Positions 34,956 through 41,691 of a stretch of DNA of 64,000 nt are shown here, one piece after another. Position numbers and translations under genes: made by a program. A model generated the notes under the pieces. The model was not told the DNA's origin. It did no database searches and saw only the letters and a program-made list of their open reading frames with translations. The stretch is from Candidatus Ribeiella danica (lineage in GTDB: Bacteria > Chloroflexota > Chloroflexia > Chloroflexales > Roseiflexaceae), in contig JADKFS010000016.1 of the NCBI GenBank assembly GCA_016717335.1, positions 62,001-126,000 of the forward strand. The letters are read 5' to 3'. Each line of letters begins with the position of its first letter. Position 1 is the stretch's first letter.

Positions 34956-35807
34956 TCACTCGCGGCGCCGCCCGCGCAGGCGCCGATAGTCGACCGGCCG
35001 CTTGCCGTGAAACGCATCCAGCCCCTCGCGGACCTCGTCGGAGTCGGAGTGGATGGCCAGCCAGTCGCGCGCGTGGCCGATCGTGCCGTTCCAGGCCAGG
35101 TCTTTCCAGAAGTTGGTCTGCTGCCTGGCGTAGCGCAGGATGTCGGGCATACGCTCCAGCAGCTTGGCCGCCATCGCCTCGACCGCCGCGTCGAGCTGGG
35201 CGGCGGGCACGACCTGGTTGACCAGGCCCCAGTCGAGCGCCTGCTGGGCCGGGATCGGCTCGCACAGCCACAGGATCTCGCGCGCGCGCCGGTCGCCGAC
35301 CACGATCGGCAGCCACTGGGTCGCGCCGCCGGCCGGCACGCTGCCGCGCGCCGCGCCGACCTGGCGGATGACGACGTGATCGGCGGCGATCGCCAGGTCG
35401 CAGGCGATGTTGAACTCGTTGCCGCCGCCCACAGTCATGCCGTTCAGGCGCGCGATCGTCGGCTTGCCGATGTTGCGCAGCCGGTCGTGCGCGTCGATGA
35501 ACGCGCCCATCCACTTCCAGTAGTCCTGCGGGCGCTCCAGGAACTGCTGCTGCTCGTCCAGGTCGGCCCCCGTGCAGAAGGCCTTCTCGCCGGCGCCCGT
35601 CAGCACCACCACGCCGACCTGATCGTCCCAGCTGGCGTCCTCGAAGGCCCGCGCCAGCTCGCGCAGCGTGCGGAAGTTGAAGCAGTTGTACACCTCCGGC
35701 CGGTTGATCGTCACCGTCGCGCGACCGCCGCCTTTCGTGTAGAGGATGTGCTTGAAGCCGAACGACTCGGCCGGCTGCGCCGCTGGGAAATCGAGATCAT
35801 ACGACAT
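34956..35807 (-). CDS. Crotonase-family protein, MenB/BadI-like
   Basis: 283 aa. Sequence INRPEVYNCFNFRTLRELA and VVVLTGAGEKAFCTGADL resembles MenB and BadI-type crotonases that act on cyclic acyl-CoAs, and GMTVGGGNEFNIACDLAIA forms the second oxyanion loop. In this cluster it could hydrate or open a ring intermediate such as oxepin-CoA, replacing PaaZ or PaaF; this is inference. The C-terminus is rich in Arg (YRRLRGRRRE). GGAGG precedes the ATG at 35807. The ribosome-binding site plus start is duplicated just upstream, giving a nine-codon leader peptide. Confidence 0.8.
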   Translation of the reverse strand: MSYDLDFPAAQPAESFGFKHILYTKGGGRATVTINRPEVYNCFNFRTLRELARAFEDASWDDQVGVVVLTGAGEKAFCTGADLDEQQQFLERPQDYWKWMGAFIDAHDRLRNIGKPTIARLNGMTVGGGNEFNIACDLAIAADHVVIRQVGAARGSVPAGGATQWLPIVVGDRRAREILWLCEPIPAQQALDWGLVNQVVPAAQLDAAVEAMAAKLLERMPDILRYARQQTNFWKDLAWNGTIGHARDWLAIHSDSDEVREGLDAFHGKRPVDYRRLRGRRRE

Positions 35808-35826
35808 TGTATGCCTCCGACGACAT
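35797..35826 (-). promoter_or_regulatory. Nine-codon upstream ORF overlapping the crotonase start
   Basis: A tandem duplication of about 19 nt (GGAGGTATCCAATGTCG / GGAGGCATACAATGTCG) creates a second ribosome-binding site and ATG. The upstream frame encodes MSSEAYNVV and stops at TGA inside the beginning of the real gene. It could couple or reduce translation. Confidence 0.6.
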
Positions 35827-35847
35827 TGGATACCTCCGCTGTGATTT

Positions 35848-35944
35848 AAAAGACAAGGTGACCAGGTGACCAGGTGACCAGGTGATTTGGAACGTTCAAC
35901 CTGCCAACGTGCAACGGCGGCACGGGACCCACTAGCTCACCTTG
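35848..35944. repeat. Low-complexity intergenic repeat
   Basis: AAGGTGACCAGGTGACCAGG units followed by an AACGTTCAAC-like unit and CTCACCTTGTCAC, the complement of the first part. Relative of the GACAAGGTGACAAGG family. Confidence 0.7.
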
Positions 35945-36247
35945 TCACGGCTGGACCTCGGCGACGTGCATCGTCAAGATGTCTCCGGCGAACGCGCGCG
36001 CGTCCTTGCCGACCGCGCGCATCTCCTGGCTGGCCATGCTCTGGTTCATGGTCTCGGCATCCTCCCAGTACAGCTCTGCGATCAGGTAGTAGGGCGACTC
36101 GCCGCGCGGCGCGCCGGTCACGCGCGCGACTTCGAGCCTGGCCAGGCCGGGCACCTGGCGAACCAGCGGCGCGTGCACCTCGGCATAGTGCCGGTCGAAC
36201 GCCTCCTTGTCGGCAGGTTGGCCGTACAGACAGACGAGCTTGATCAT
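35945..36247 (-). CDS. EthD-family small protein
   Basis: 100 aa dimeric alpha-beta barrel. MIKLVCLYGQPADKEAFDRH, then Y-x-EVHAPLVRQVPGL and AELYWEDAETMNQSMAS match the EthD family, small proteins found beside oxidative degradation genes; biochemical role mostly unknown. GGAGGAG precedes the ATG. Sits between a kinase and the crotonases in the catabolic operon. Confidence 0.85.
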   Translation of the reverse strand: MIKLVCLYGQPADKEAFDRHYAEVHAPLVRQVPGLARLEVARVTGAPRGESPYYLIAELYWEDAETMNQSMASQEMRAVGKDARAFAGDILTMHVAEVQP

Positions 36248-36263
36248 GGGGCTCCTCCTTCTA

Positions 36264-37232
36264 CTACGCGAGGTGCCGCAGCGCCATCTCGGCGACCTCC
36301 TCGGCCACCTGGTAGCGTGCCCACCAGCGACGCCAGTGCACCAGCATATCGCTGCCGTCGATCGTTTCCGCCAGGCACCAGGCCCCGCGAACGGCCGGCG
36401 CGTAGCGCAGCGCGTCAGGTAGCGCCGCCAGCTCGCGTGGAGAAAGTGCCCGCTCGCCGCGGTAACCCTCGACGACCGCCGCGACCCGCGCGGCGCTGGG
36501 GTGCAGGCGCGGCTCCCAGTCGAGGCCCTTGTCGCAGCTGATCAGCGTCGTGGCCAGGTCGATGATCGCCGGCCCGATCCCGGCGCCGTCCCAGTCGCTC
36601 AGCGCCAGCGTGTCCCGAGCGACCCAGAACGCGTTGCCGGGGAAGCAGTCGGTGTGGATCAGCGCGTCCGGCAGGCCCGATCGGGGCTCGGCACGCTCGA
36701 GCGCGCGCATGGCGTCGGCGTGATGCGTCCGCAGCTCGATCGGCACCCGCCCGGCGGCGGAGCGCAGCCGGCCGAGCAGATCGATCGCCGCGCCACCGGC
36801 GCGCCACTCCGACGGTTCGACCGGCGGGTCGCAGCGCCGGGCCGCCGAGACATCCAGCCGGTGCAGGCGGCCGAGCGCCGCGCCAAGCGCAAGCAGGTCG
36901 CCCTCCGAAAAGTCGGCCTCGCACCCCTCGACAAAGGTCGTCACGATCGCCTGCCAGCCCGCGTGCTCGACGACGGCGCCGCCGCCGCGGGCGCGCACCA
37001 GCCGGCTGGCCGGAAAGCCGGCGCGCTCCAGGAACAGCAGCGCGGCCGCCTGCGCGCGATTGTTCGCCGCGGCCGACTCCCAGCGAAACGCGCGCAGCAC
37101 CCAGGCCGGTCCGTCGGCGCGCTCGACCTTGCAGACGCAGCGGTCGCCGGCGCAGCGCAGCGGCCGCAGGACAATCGCACCCGCGCCATACCAGCGATCG
37201 AGCAGCTCGGCTAGCGTTCCGTCGACGTCCAC
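36264..37232 (-). CDS. APH-family phosphotransferase in the catabolic operon
   Basis: 322 aa. Canonical catalytic loop IHTDCFPGN (Asp and the metal-binding Asn both present) and LSDWDGAGIGPAIIDLATTL. It differs from the 4.5-19 kb array, where the Asn is Gln or His, so it is not a recent copy of that family. Start is GTG 37232 with GGGAGGAG upstream, 16 nt after PaaD. Its substrate is unknown; a kinase is not part of known phenylacetate degradation, making it an odd passenger or a pathway branch. Confidence 0.85.
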   Translation of the reverse strand: MDVDGTLAELLDRWYGAGAIVLRPLRCAGDRCVCKVERADGPAWVLRAFRWESAAANNRAQAAALLFLERAGFPASRLVRARGGGAVVEHAGWQAIVTTFVEGCEADFSEGDLLALGAALGRLHRLDVSAARRCDPPVEPSEWRAGGAAIDLLGRLRSAAGRVPIELRTHHADAMRALERAEPRSGLPDALIHTDCFPGNAFWVARDTLALSDWDGAGIGPAIIDLATTLISCDKGLDWEPRLHPSAARVAAVVEGYRGERALSPRELAALPDALRYAPAVRGAWCLAETIDGSDMLVHWRRWWARYQVAEEVAEMALRHLA

Positions 37233-37248
37233 GCCCCACTCCTCCCGC

Positions 37249-37746
37249 TCACAGTGGCTTGAACTGCTCGAACGACTGCCGGCACTCGCGGCAGTGGGCG
37301 ATCGCGCGGCAGAGCGTCGGGCCGAAGGCCGATTCCAGCGTGGTGCGGCGCGAGCCGCAGTGCGGGCACTGCGCCGGCTCGATCAGCGGGATGATCGTGC
37401 TGTGCTCCACCGGCCCGGGCGGCGCGATGCCGGCCTGCGTCAGCCCGCGCCGGCCCGCCGCGCTGATCCGGTCGCTGCTCCAGCGCTCCTCGCGCGTTAC
37501 GTCAACCTGAGCCCGCAGGCCAAGCAGTCCGATCCGCTCGCGGATCAGCTCGCGCATGATCTCGATCGCCGGGCAGCCGGTGAAGGTCGGCATCAGCAGC
37601 ACGCGCGCGTGGCCGGCGGCCTGGTCCAGCTCGACCCGCAGGATCACCCCCAGGTCGACCACGCTGACGGTCGGGATCTCGGGGTCCGGCACCTCGCGCA
37701 GCGCGTCCCAGACCTGATCTTCAGTTACAATCGGCTGATCGGCCAT
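37249..37746 (-). CDS. paaD: PaaD, phenylacetyl-CoA epoxidase accessory protein
   Basis: 165 aa. N-terminal MIP18/DUF59 domain (WDALREVPDPEIPTVSVVDL, TFTGCPAIEIM) and a C-terminal zinc-ribbon CPHCGS...FGPTLCRAIAHCRECRQ, the layout of PaaD, which serves iron-sulfur or di-iron maturation of the PaaABCE epoxidase. No paaA, B, C or E is in the window, so the oxygenase must be elsewhere. ATG 37746, AAGGAT upstream. Second gene of the minus-strand operon. Confidence 0.92.
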   Translation of the reverse strand: MADQPIVTEDQVWDALREVPDPEIPTVSVVDLGVILRVELDQAAGHARVLLMPTFTGCPAIEIMRELIRERIGLLGLRAQVDVTREERWSSDRISAAGRRGLTQAGIAPPGPVEHSTIIPLIEPAQCPHCGSRRTTLESAFGPTLCRAIAHCRECRQSFEQFKPL

Positions 37747-37806
37747 GAGTGCATCCTTGCTACAGGCTACCGCAGCGGATCGACGCGCCGGGCGGCTGCC
37801 GGCGAT

Positions 37807-38139
37807 CTATCGATCCTGCGCCTCATCCGGTAGCGCGGGCAGCCGGTGGAGCGCGGCGATAAAGCGCGCCTCGTCGTAGACCTCGCCGCGCGCCATAACC
37901 GTAAAGATCTCGCTCACGACCACGTGCGCCAGCAGCTGGCGGGCGCCCTCGGGGCTGTAGCCCGCGTCCACCAGGCGGTCGAAGGTCTGCCGGCTCTCCG
38001 GCGGCGCCCCGTCGCGCAGCTGCGTGTCGACGATCTCGAGAATGGCCGCCGCGAGCCGCGGGTTGGTCGCCGGCGGCTGCGCGCGCTGGGGATCGGGAGC
38101 AGCGGTCTGCCGCTGCGGCCGACGCTTGCGAATCATCAT
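37807..38139 (-). CDS. Small helical protein, possibly DUF1841-like
   Basis: 110 aa. A basic, disordered start (RKRRPQRQ) is followed by three to four helices: LAAAILEIVDTQLRDG, FDRLVDAGYSPEGARQLLAH, VVVSEIFTVMARGEVYDEARF. The spacing and the end EARFIAALHRL resemble DUF1841 proteins, but I cannot be sure. No catalytic motif. Probable first gene of the operon with paaD, divergent from the MBL-TetR pair, so the operators at 38175-38208 may control it too. Confidence 0.65.
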   Translation of the reverse strand: MMIRKRRPQRQTAAPDPQRAQPPATNPRLAAAILEIVDTQLRDGAPPESRQTFDRLVDAGYSPEGARQLLAHVVVSEIFTVMARGEVYDEARFIAALHRLPALPDEAQDR

Positions 38140-38166
38140 TCGCTCCTACGATAGCGAAAAACCCTC

Positions 38167-38208
38167 TTGACAAACTAATATCATTAGTCTATAATCTAAT
38201 CATATTAG
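38167..38208 (+). promoter_or_regulatory. Consensus sigma-70 promoter with two TetR-type operators
   Basis: TTGACA (38167-38172), 17-nt spacer, TATAAT (38190-38195): a perfect match to consensus. Dyad 1 CTAATATCATTAG (38175-38187) fills the spacer; dyad 2 CTAATCATATTAG (38196-38208) follows the -10. Centres are 21 bp apart, two helical turns, so two dimers could bind one face. The AT-rich block contrasts with its GC-rich surroundings. The TetR protein encoded two genes downstream is the natural candidate. Confidence 0.85.
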
Positions 38209-38272
38209 TCAGCGAGAGCGGAAACGGCCCGGCGACGAGCGCCGGCCGCTCCATTCAGAAGAGAGGCCAGCG

Positions 38273-39001
38273 ATGCGAATAACCAATCACGGCAGCTATA
38301 TGGTTCAGCTCACCCGCTTCCCGCGCGTCTTCCCGGTCAACTGCTACCTGGTGCGCGAGGGCGACGGCCTGACGCTGATCGACGCCAGCATCCCGGGCAG
38401 CGCCCCAGCCATTCTCGACGCCGCGCGCCAGCTCGCCATGCCGATCCGGCGGATGGTTCTGACACACGCGCACGGCGATCACATCGGCTCGATCGACGCG
38501 CTGCGCCAGCTGCTGCCCGCGGCCGAGCTGCTGGTCTCCGCGCGCGACACGCGCTTCCTAGCCGGCGACATGAGCCTCGACCCCGACGAGCCGCAGACGA
38601 AGCTGCGCGGCGCCTACCAGGCGATCGCGGCCCGGCCCGACCGGCTGCTGCGCGACGGCGACCGGGTCGGCTCGCTGCAGGTAGTAGCCGCGCCCGGCCA
38701 CACGCCCGGCCAGGTCGCGCTGTTCGACCCGCGCGACGGCACCCTGGTCGCCGGCGACGCCTTCCAGACCCGCGCGGGCCTGGCGGTGTCGGGCAGCGTG
38801 CGCTGGATGTTCCCCTTCCCGGCCATGGCCACCTGGAACCGCCCGCTGGCGCTGGCGAGCGCGCGGCGCCTCCGCGCGCTGGAGCCCTCGCGGCTGGCGG
38901 TCGGCCACGGCGAGGTGCTCGAGCAGCCGCTGGCCGCGATGGACCGGGCGATCGCCGCCGCCGCGCGCGAGCTCGGGGAGCTACAAGCGCATGGCACGTA
39001 G
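38273..39001 (+). CDS. Metallo-beta-lactamase-fold hydrolase
   Basis: 242 aa. Metal motif THAHGDHIGS near 63-72, then GHTPGQ, GDAFQ and a final GHGE. Fits glyoxalase II-like hydrolases of thioesters or related bonds. Possible CoA-thioester detoxification in the adjoining pathway is inference. ATG 38273, AGAGG upstream; directly behind the regulated promoter. Overlaps the TetR gene by 11 nt, indicating a two-gene operon. Confidence 0.9.
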   Translation: MRITNHGSYMVQLTRFPRVFPVNCYLVREGDGLTLIDASIPGSAPAILDAARQLAMPIRRMVLTHAHGDHIGSIDALRQLLPAAELLVSARDTRFLAGDMSLDPDEPQTKLRGAYQAIAARPDRLLRDGDRVGSLQVVAAPGHTPGQVALFDPRDGTLVAGDAFQTRAGLAVSGSVRWMFPFPAMATWNRPLALASARRLRALEPSRLAVGHGEVLEQPLAAMDRAIAAAARELGELQAHGT

Positions 39002-39566
39002 CGTCGGGATCGACCGCGCCCAGGTCGTGGCGACGGCGGCCGAGCTGGCCGACGCGCACGGGCTCGACCAGCTTGCGCTGGCGCAGGTGGCGGCGCGGCT
39101 GGGCGTGCGGCTGCCCTCGCTCTACAACCACGTCGACGGGCTAGCGGGCCTACGGCACGAACTGGCGCTGCTTGGTCTGCGCGGGCTGCTGGAGCGTATG
39201 GGCCACGCGGCGATCGGCAAGGCCGAAGACACAGCCGTGATCGCGGTGGCCCAGGCCTACCGCAGCTACGTCGTCGAGCACCCGGGGCTATACGCCGCCA
39301 CGGTGCGCGCGCCCGCGCCCGGCGATCGGGATCGGCAGCAGCTGAGCCAGTCGATCGTCGAAGTGGTGCTGGCGGTGCTGGCGCCCTACGGTCTGGACGA
39401 GCAAGGAGCGATCCACGCAGTGCGCGGGCTGCGCAGCATCGCCCACGGTTTTGCGACGATCGAGCTGGCCGGCGGGTTCGGCATGGCGCTCGATCGCGAC
39501 GAGAGCTATATGCGGCTGCTGCGCGCCTACGTCGCCGGGCTGCGCGCCAGCGGCGGCGGCCACTAG
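38991..39566 (+). CDS. TetR-family repressor
   Basis: 191 aa. N-terminal HTH: RAQVVATAAELADAHGLDQL, LAQVAARLGVRLPSLYNHV; C-terminal ligand domain contains a WHG-like end (RGLRSIAHGFATIELAGGFG). Probable autorepressor of the MBL operon through the two CTAAT-n3-ATTAG dyads, and possibly of the divergent phenylacetate-type operon (inference). GGGGAG upstream of the ATG, within the previous gene. TAG stop coincides with the left end of a CTAG-bounded element. Confidence 0.9.
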   Translation: MARSVGIDRAQVVATAAELADAHGLDQLALAQVAARLGVRLPSLYNHVDGLAGLRHELALLGLRGLLERMGHAAIGKAEDTAVIAVAQAYRSYVVEHPGLYAATVRAPAPGDRDRQQLSQSIVEVVLAVLAPYGLDEQGAIHAVRGLRSIAHGFATIELAGGFGMALDRDESYMRLLRAYVAGLRASGGGH

Positions 39567-39711
39567 TACAGCTTTCCAGAAAAGTGCTCCTGGCTTTACC
39601 GGTGGGTTCCGCGGTTCTGCAGCTCTACAGCCGCAGAACCACAGAACCGCAGAACCAATGGTGACGGCCCAAACCCCATACGGAGGTTCGTAACCCTGCA
39701 CTAGAACGAGG
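39563..39711. repeat. CTAG-bounded repeat element, copy 2 (complete)
   Basis: CTAGTACAGCTTTCCAG at the left, CCCTGCACTAG at the right; CTAG flanks both ends and T(A/G)CAG/CTGCA are inverted termini. Internal hairpin GGTTCCGCGGTTCTG/CAGAACCGCAGAACC. The left CTAG provides the TetR stop codon. Confidence 0.8.
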
Positions 39712-39721
39712 AGTCAAGCAC

Positions 39722-40060
39722 ATGCTGATCATCAAATCCGCCAATCTGGCGCTGCGCTTCCTGCTCGAGCTGTGCGCCCTGGCCGCGCTGGGCTACTGGG
39801 GCTTCCAGGCCGGGCAGTCCCTGGTCGTCAAGATCGCCCTGGCGATCATCTCCCCGCTGCTGGCCGCCGTGATCTGGGGCATGTTCGTCGCGCCCAAAGC
39901 GTCGGTGCCGGTGTCCACGCCGGTATGGCTGCTCTTGCAGCTGGCGATCTTCGGGCTGGCCGCCGCCGGCCTGGCCGCGAGCGGGCAGCGTGGCCTGGCG
40001 GCGGCCTTCGTGCTGGCCGTGCTGGTCAACAGCCTGCTGCTGTACCTCTGGAGGCAGTGA
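39722..40060 (+). CDS. YrdB-like (DUF2568) membrane protein
   Basis: 112 aa, four predicted membrane helices. LALRFLLELCALAALGYWGF followed by a second helix ending VIWGMFVAPKASVP is the DUF2568/YrdB signature. Function unknown. GAGGAG upstream of the ATG; it lies 11 nt after a repeat element, so it probably has its own weak promoter or relies on read-through. Confidence 0.85.
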   Translation: MLIIKSANLALRFLLELCALAALGYWGFQAGQSLVVKIALAIISPLLAAVIWGMFVAPKASVPVSTPVWLLLQLAIFGLAAAGLAASGQRGLAAAFVLAVLVNSLLLYLWRQ

Positions 40061-40195
40061 TACGTCTACCGGGCGGGATGATCTCTCCACTTCCAGGCGC
40101 GCGCTTCTGCACTATGCTGAAGCCGGCGAGCCCGCGTCGAGCGGCCGCCGGATTCGGCCCGGCGCGAACGAGCGCTGCTGGAAGGAGCGACTGCA

Positions 40196-41323
40196 ATGCC
40201 ATCGACCATCCCGCCGATTATCGTCAAAGAGTTTCTGCATATCCTGCGCGACCGGCGCTCGCTGGCGATCACCTTCATCGCGCCGCTGGTGCAGCTGATC
40301 CTGCTCGGGTACGCCGCCACAACCGACGTGCGCAACGTGCCGCTGGCGGTCCACGACCAGGATCGCTCGCCCCAGAGCCGCCAGCTGGTCGAGATCTTCC
40401 GCACGTCGGGCCAGTTCGCGATCGACGCGCACGTCGGTTCGGAGCAGGGCCTGGCGCGGCTGATGGACACCGGCCAGGTGCGCGCCGGGCTGATCATCCC
40501 GCCTGACTATGCCGGCGACCTGGCGGGCGGTCGCCAGGCGCAGGTGGAGTTCGTCCTGGACGGCTCGGACCCCTCGGTCGCGTCGTCGGCGCTCTCGTCG
40601 GCCCGGCTGATCGGCCAGGCGCTCGCCAGCGGCGTGCAGCGGCAGGCGCTGGCCCGCCGCGGCGCGGCGGCGCTGGACGCACCGGTGGAAGTGCGCACGC
40701 GCGTCTGGTACAACCCGGATATGTCCAGCGAGGTCTTCATGATCCCTGGGCTGATCGGCCTGGTGCTGCAGTTCCAGGCGACGCTGCTGACCTCCTCGGC
40801 GATCGTGCGCGAGCGCGAGCGCAGCACGATCGAGCAGCTGATCGTCACGCCGATCCGCCCGTTCGAGCTGATCCTCGGCAAGATCCTGCCCTACGCGGTC
40901 GTCGAGCTGGTCGTCGTCGCCGAGGTGCTGCTGGTCGGCACGCTCTGGTTCGGCGTCGCGATCAAGGGCAGCCTGGCGCTCCTGCTGGCGATCGCCGGCC
41001 TGTTCCTGATCTCGACGCTGGCGATCGGGCTGCTGATCTCGACGATCTCGAAGACGCAGTACGAGGCGTTCCAGCTCTCGTTTCTGACGCTGTTGCCGTC
41101 GGTCTTCGTGTCCGGCTTCATCTATCCGATCGCCGCGATGCCCCCGGCGCTGCAGCTGGTCAGCCGCATCATCCCGCTGACGCACTTCCTGGTGGTCGTG
41201 CGCGGGATCATCATCAAGGGCGTCGGCCTGTCGGCGCTGCTGCCGCAGGTGATCGCGCTGGCGGTGTTCGGCGTGGCGCTGATCGTGCTGGCGTCGACGC
41301 GCTTCCGCAAGCGGCTGGACTAA
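40196..41323 (+). CDS. ABC-2 type permease
   Basis: 375 aa. Helix 1 (SLAITFIAPLVQLILLGYAA), a large extracytoplasmic domain (about 50-180), then five helices with the ABC2 signature around TLLTSSAIVRERERSTIEQL and FVSGFIYPIAAMP: a YbhR/YbhS-like exporter half. GGAAGGAG upstream of the ATG. No ATPase gene is adjacent in this window, so the ATPase must be supplied from another locus or has been lost. Confidence 0.92.
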   Translation: MPSTIPPIIVKEFLHILRDRRSLAITFIAPLVQLILLGYAATTDVRNVPLAVHDQDRSPQSRQLVEIFRTSGQFAIDAHVGSEQGLARLMDTGQVRAGLIIPPDYAGDLAGGRQAQVEFVLDGSDPSVASSALSSARLIGQALASGVQRQALARRGAAALDAPVEVRTRVWYNPDMSSEVFMIPGLIGLVLQFQATLLTSSAIVRERERSTIEQLIVTPIRPFELILGKILPYAVVELVVVAEVLLVGTLWFGVAIKGSLALLLAIAGLFLISTLAIGLLISTISKTQYEAFQLSFLTLLPSVFVSGFIYPIAAMPPALQLVSRIIPLTHFLVVVRGIIIKGVGLSALLPQVIALAVFGVALIVLASTRFRKRLD

Positions 41324-41330
41324 CGTGAAC

Positions 41331-41456
41331 ATACTTCCAGAAAAGCGTGCCGGTTGTCGCCCGTTGGTTCTGCGATTCTGCGGTTCTGCGGCCACGGAAC
41401 TGCGGAACCACAGAACCGATCGCAGAAGCCCAAACCCGACAGGAACGACCGGAATC
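41331..41456. repeat. CTAG-type repeat element, copy 3 (degenerate ends)
   Basis: ACTTCCAGAAAAGCG and the GGTTCTGCGATTCTGCGG / CCACAGAACCGATCG core are present. The ends have lost CTAG; the upstream stop is TAA. Followed directly by the stop of a minus-strand gene. Confidence 0.75.
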
Positions 41457-41669
41457 CTAATCCTCGACCTCGGTCCAGCTCTGGCGGATATCCTCGAACA
41501 GGCGCCCGTAGCGCGCCAGGCGCTCGACCACCTCGCCGATCGCCTGCATGTCCTTCTTGCGGCCGGCCGCCTTCAGCTCGGCCTGCAGCCTGGCGAGGAT
41601 GTCGTAGGCCTCGGCCAGGCGCTGCTCCGCCTCCATGACATGGTCGGTCCACTCTGCTATATGATCCAT
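41457..41669 (-). CDS. Small coiled-coil protein downstream of mutL
   Basis: 70 aa, almost wholly helical (MDHIAEWTDHVMEAEQRLAE, ARLQAELKAAGRKKD, ARYGRLFEDIRQSW), acidic. No family recognised. AAGGAGGAG 6 nt before the ATG is an excellent ribosome-binding site; it begins 22 nt after the mutL stop, so it is part of that transcript. Possibly a structural or adaptor peptide; function unknown. Confidence 0.7.
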   Translation of the reverse strand: MDHIAEWTDHVMEAEQRLAEAYDILARLQAELKAAGRKKDMQAIGEVVERLARYGRLFEDIRQSWTEVED

Positions 41670-41691
41670 AGACTCCTCCTTGTGGAAGCTG

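Noticed and set aside
33792..35849. Plus-strand 685-codon open frame
   Set aside because: Antisense of the two crotonase genes and reads through the pilin gene in another frame.
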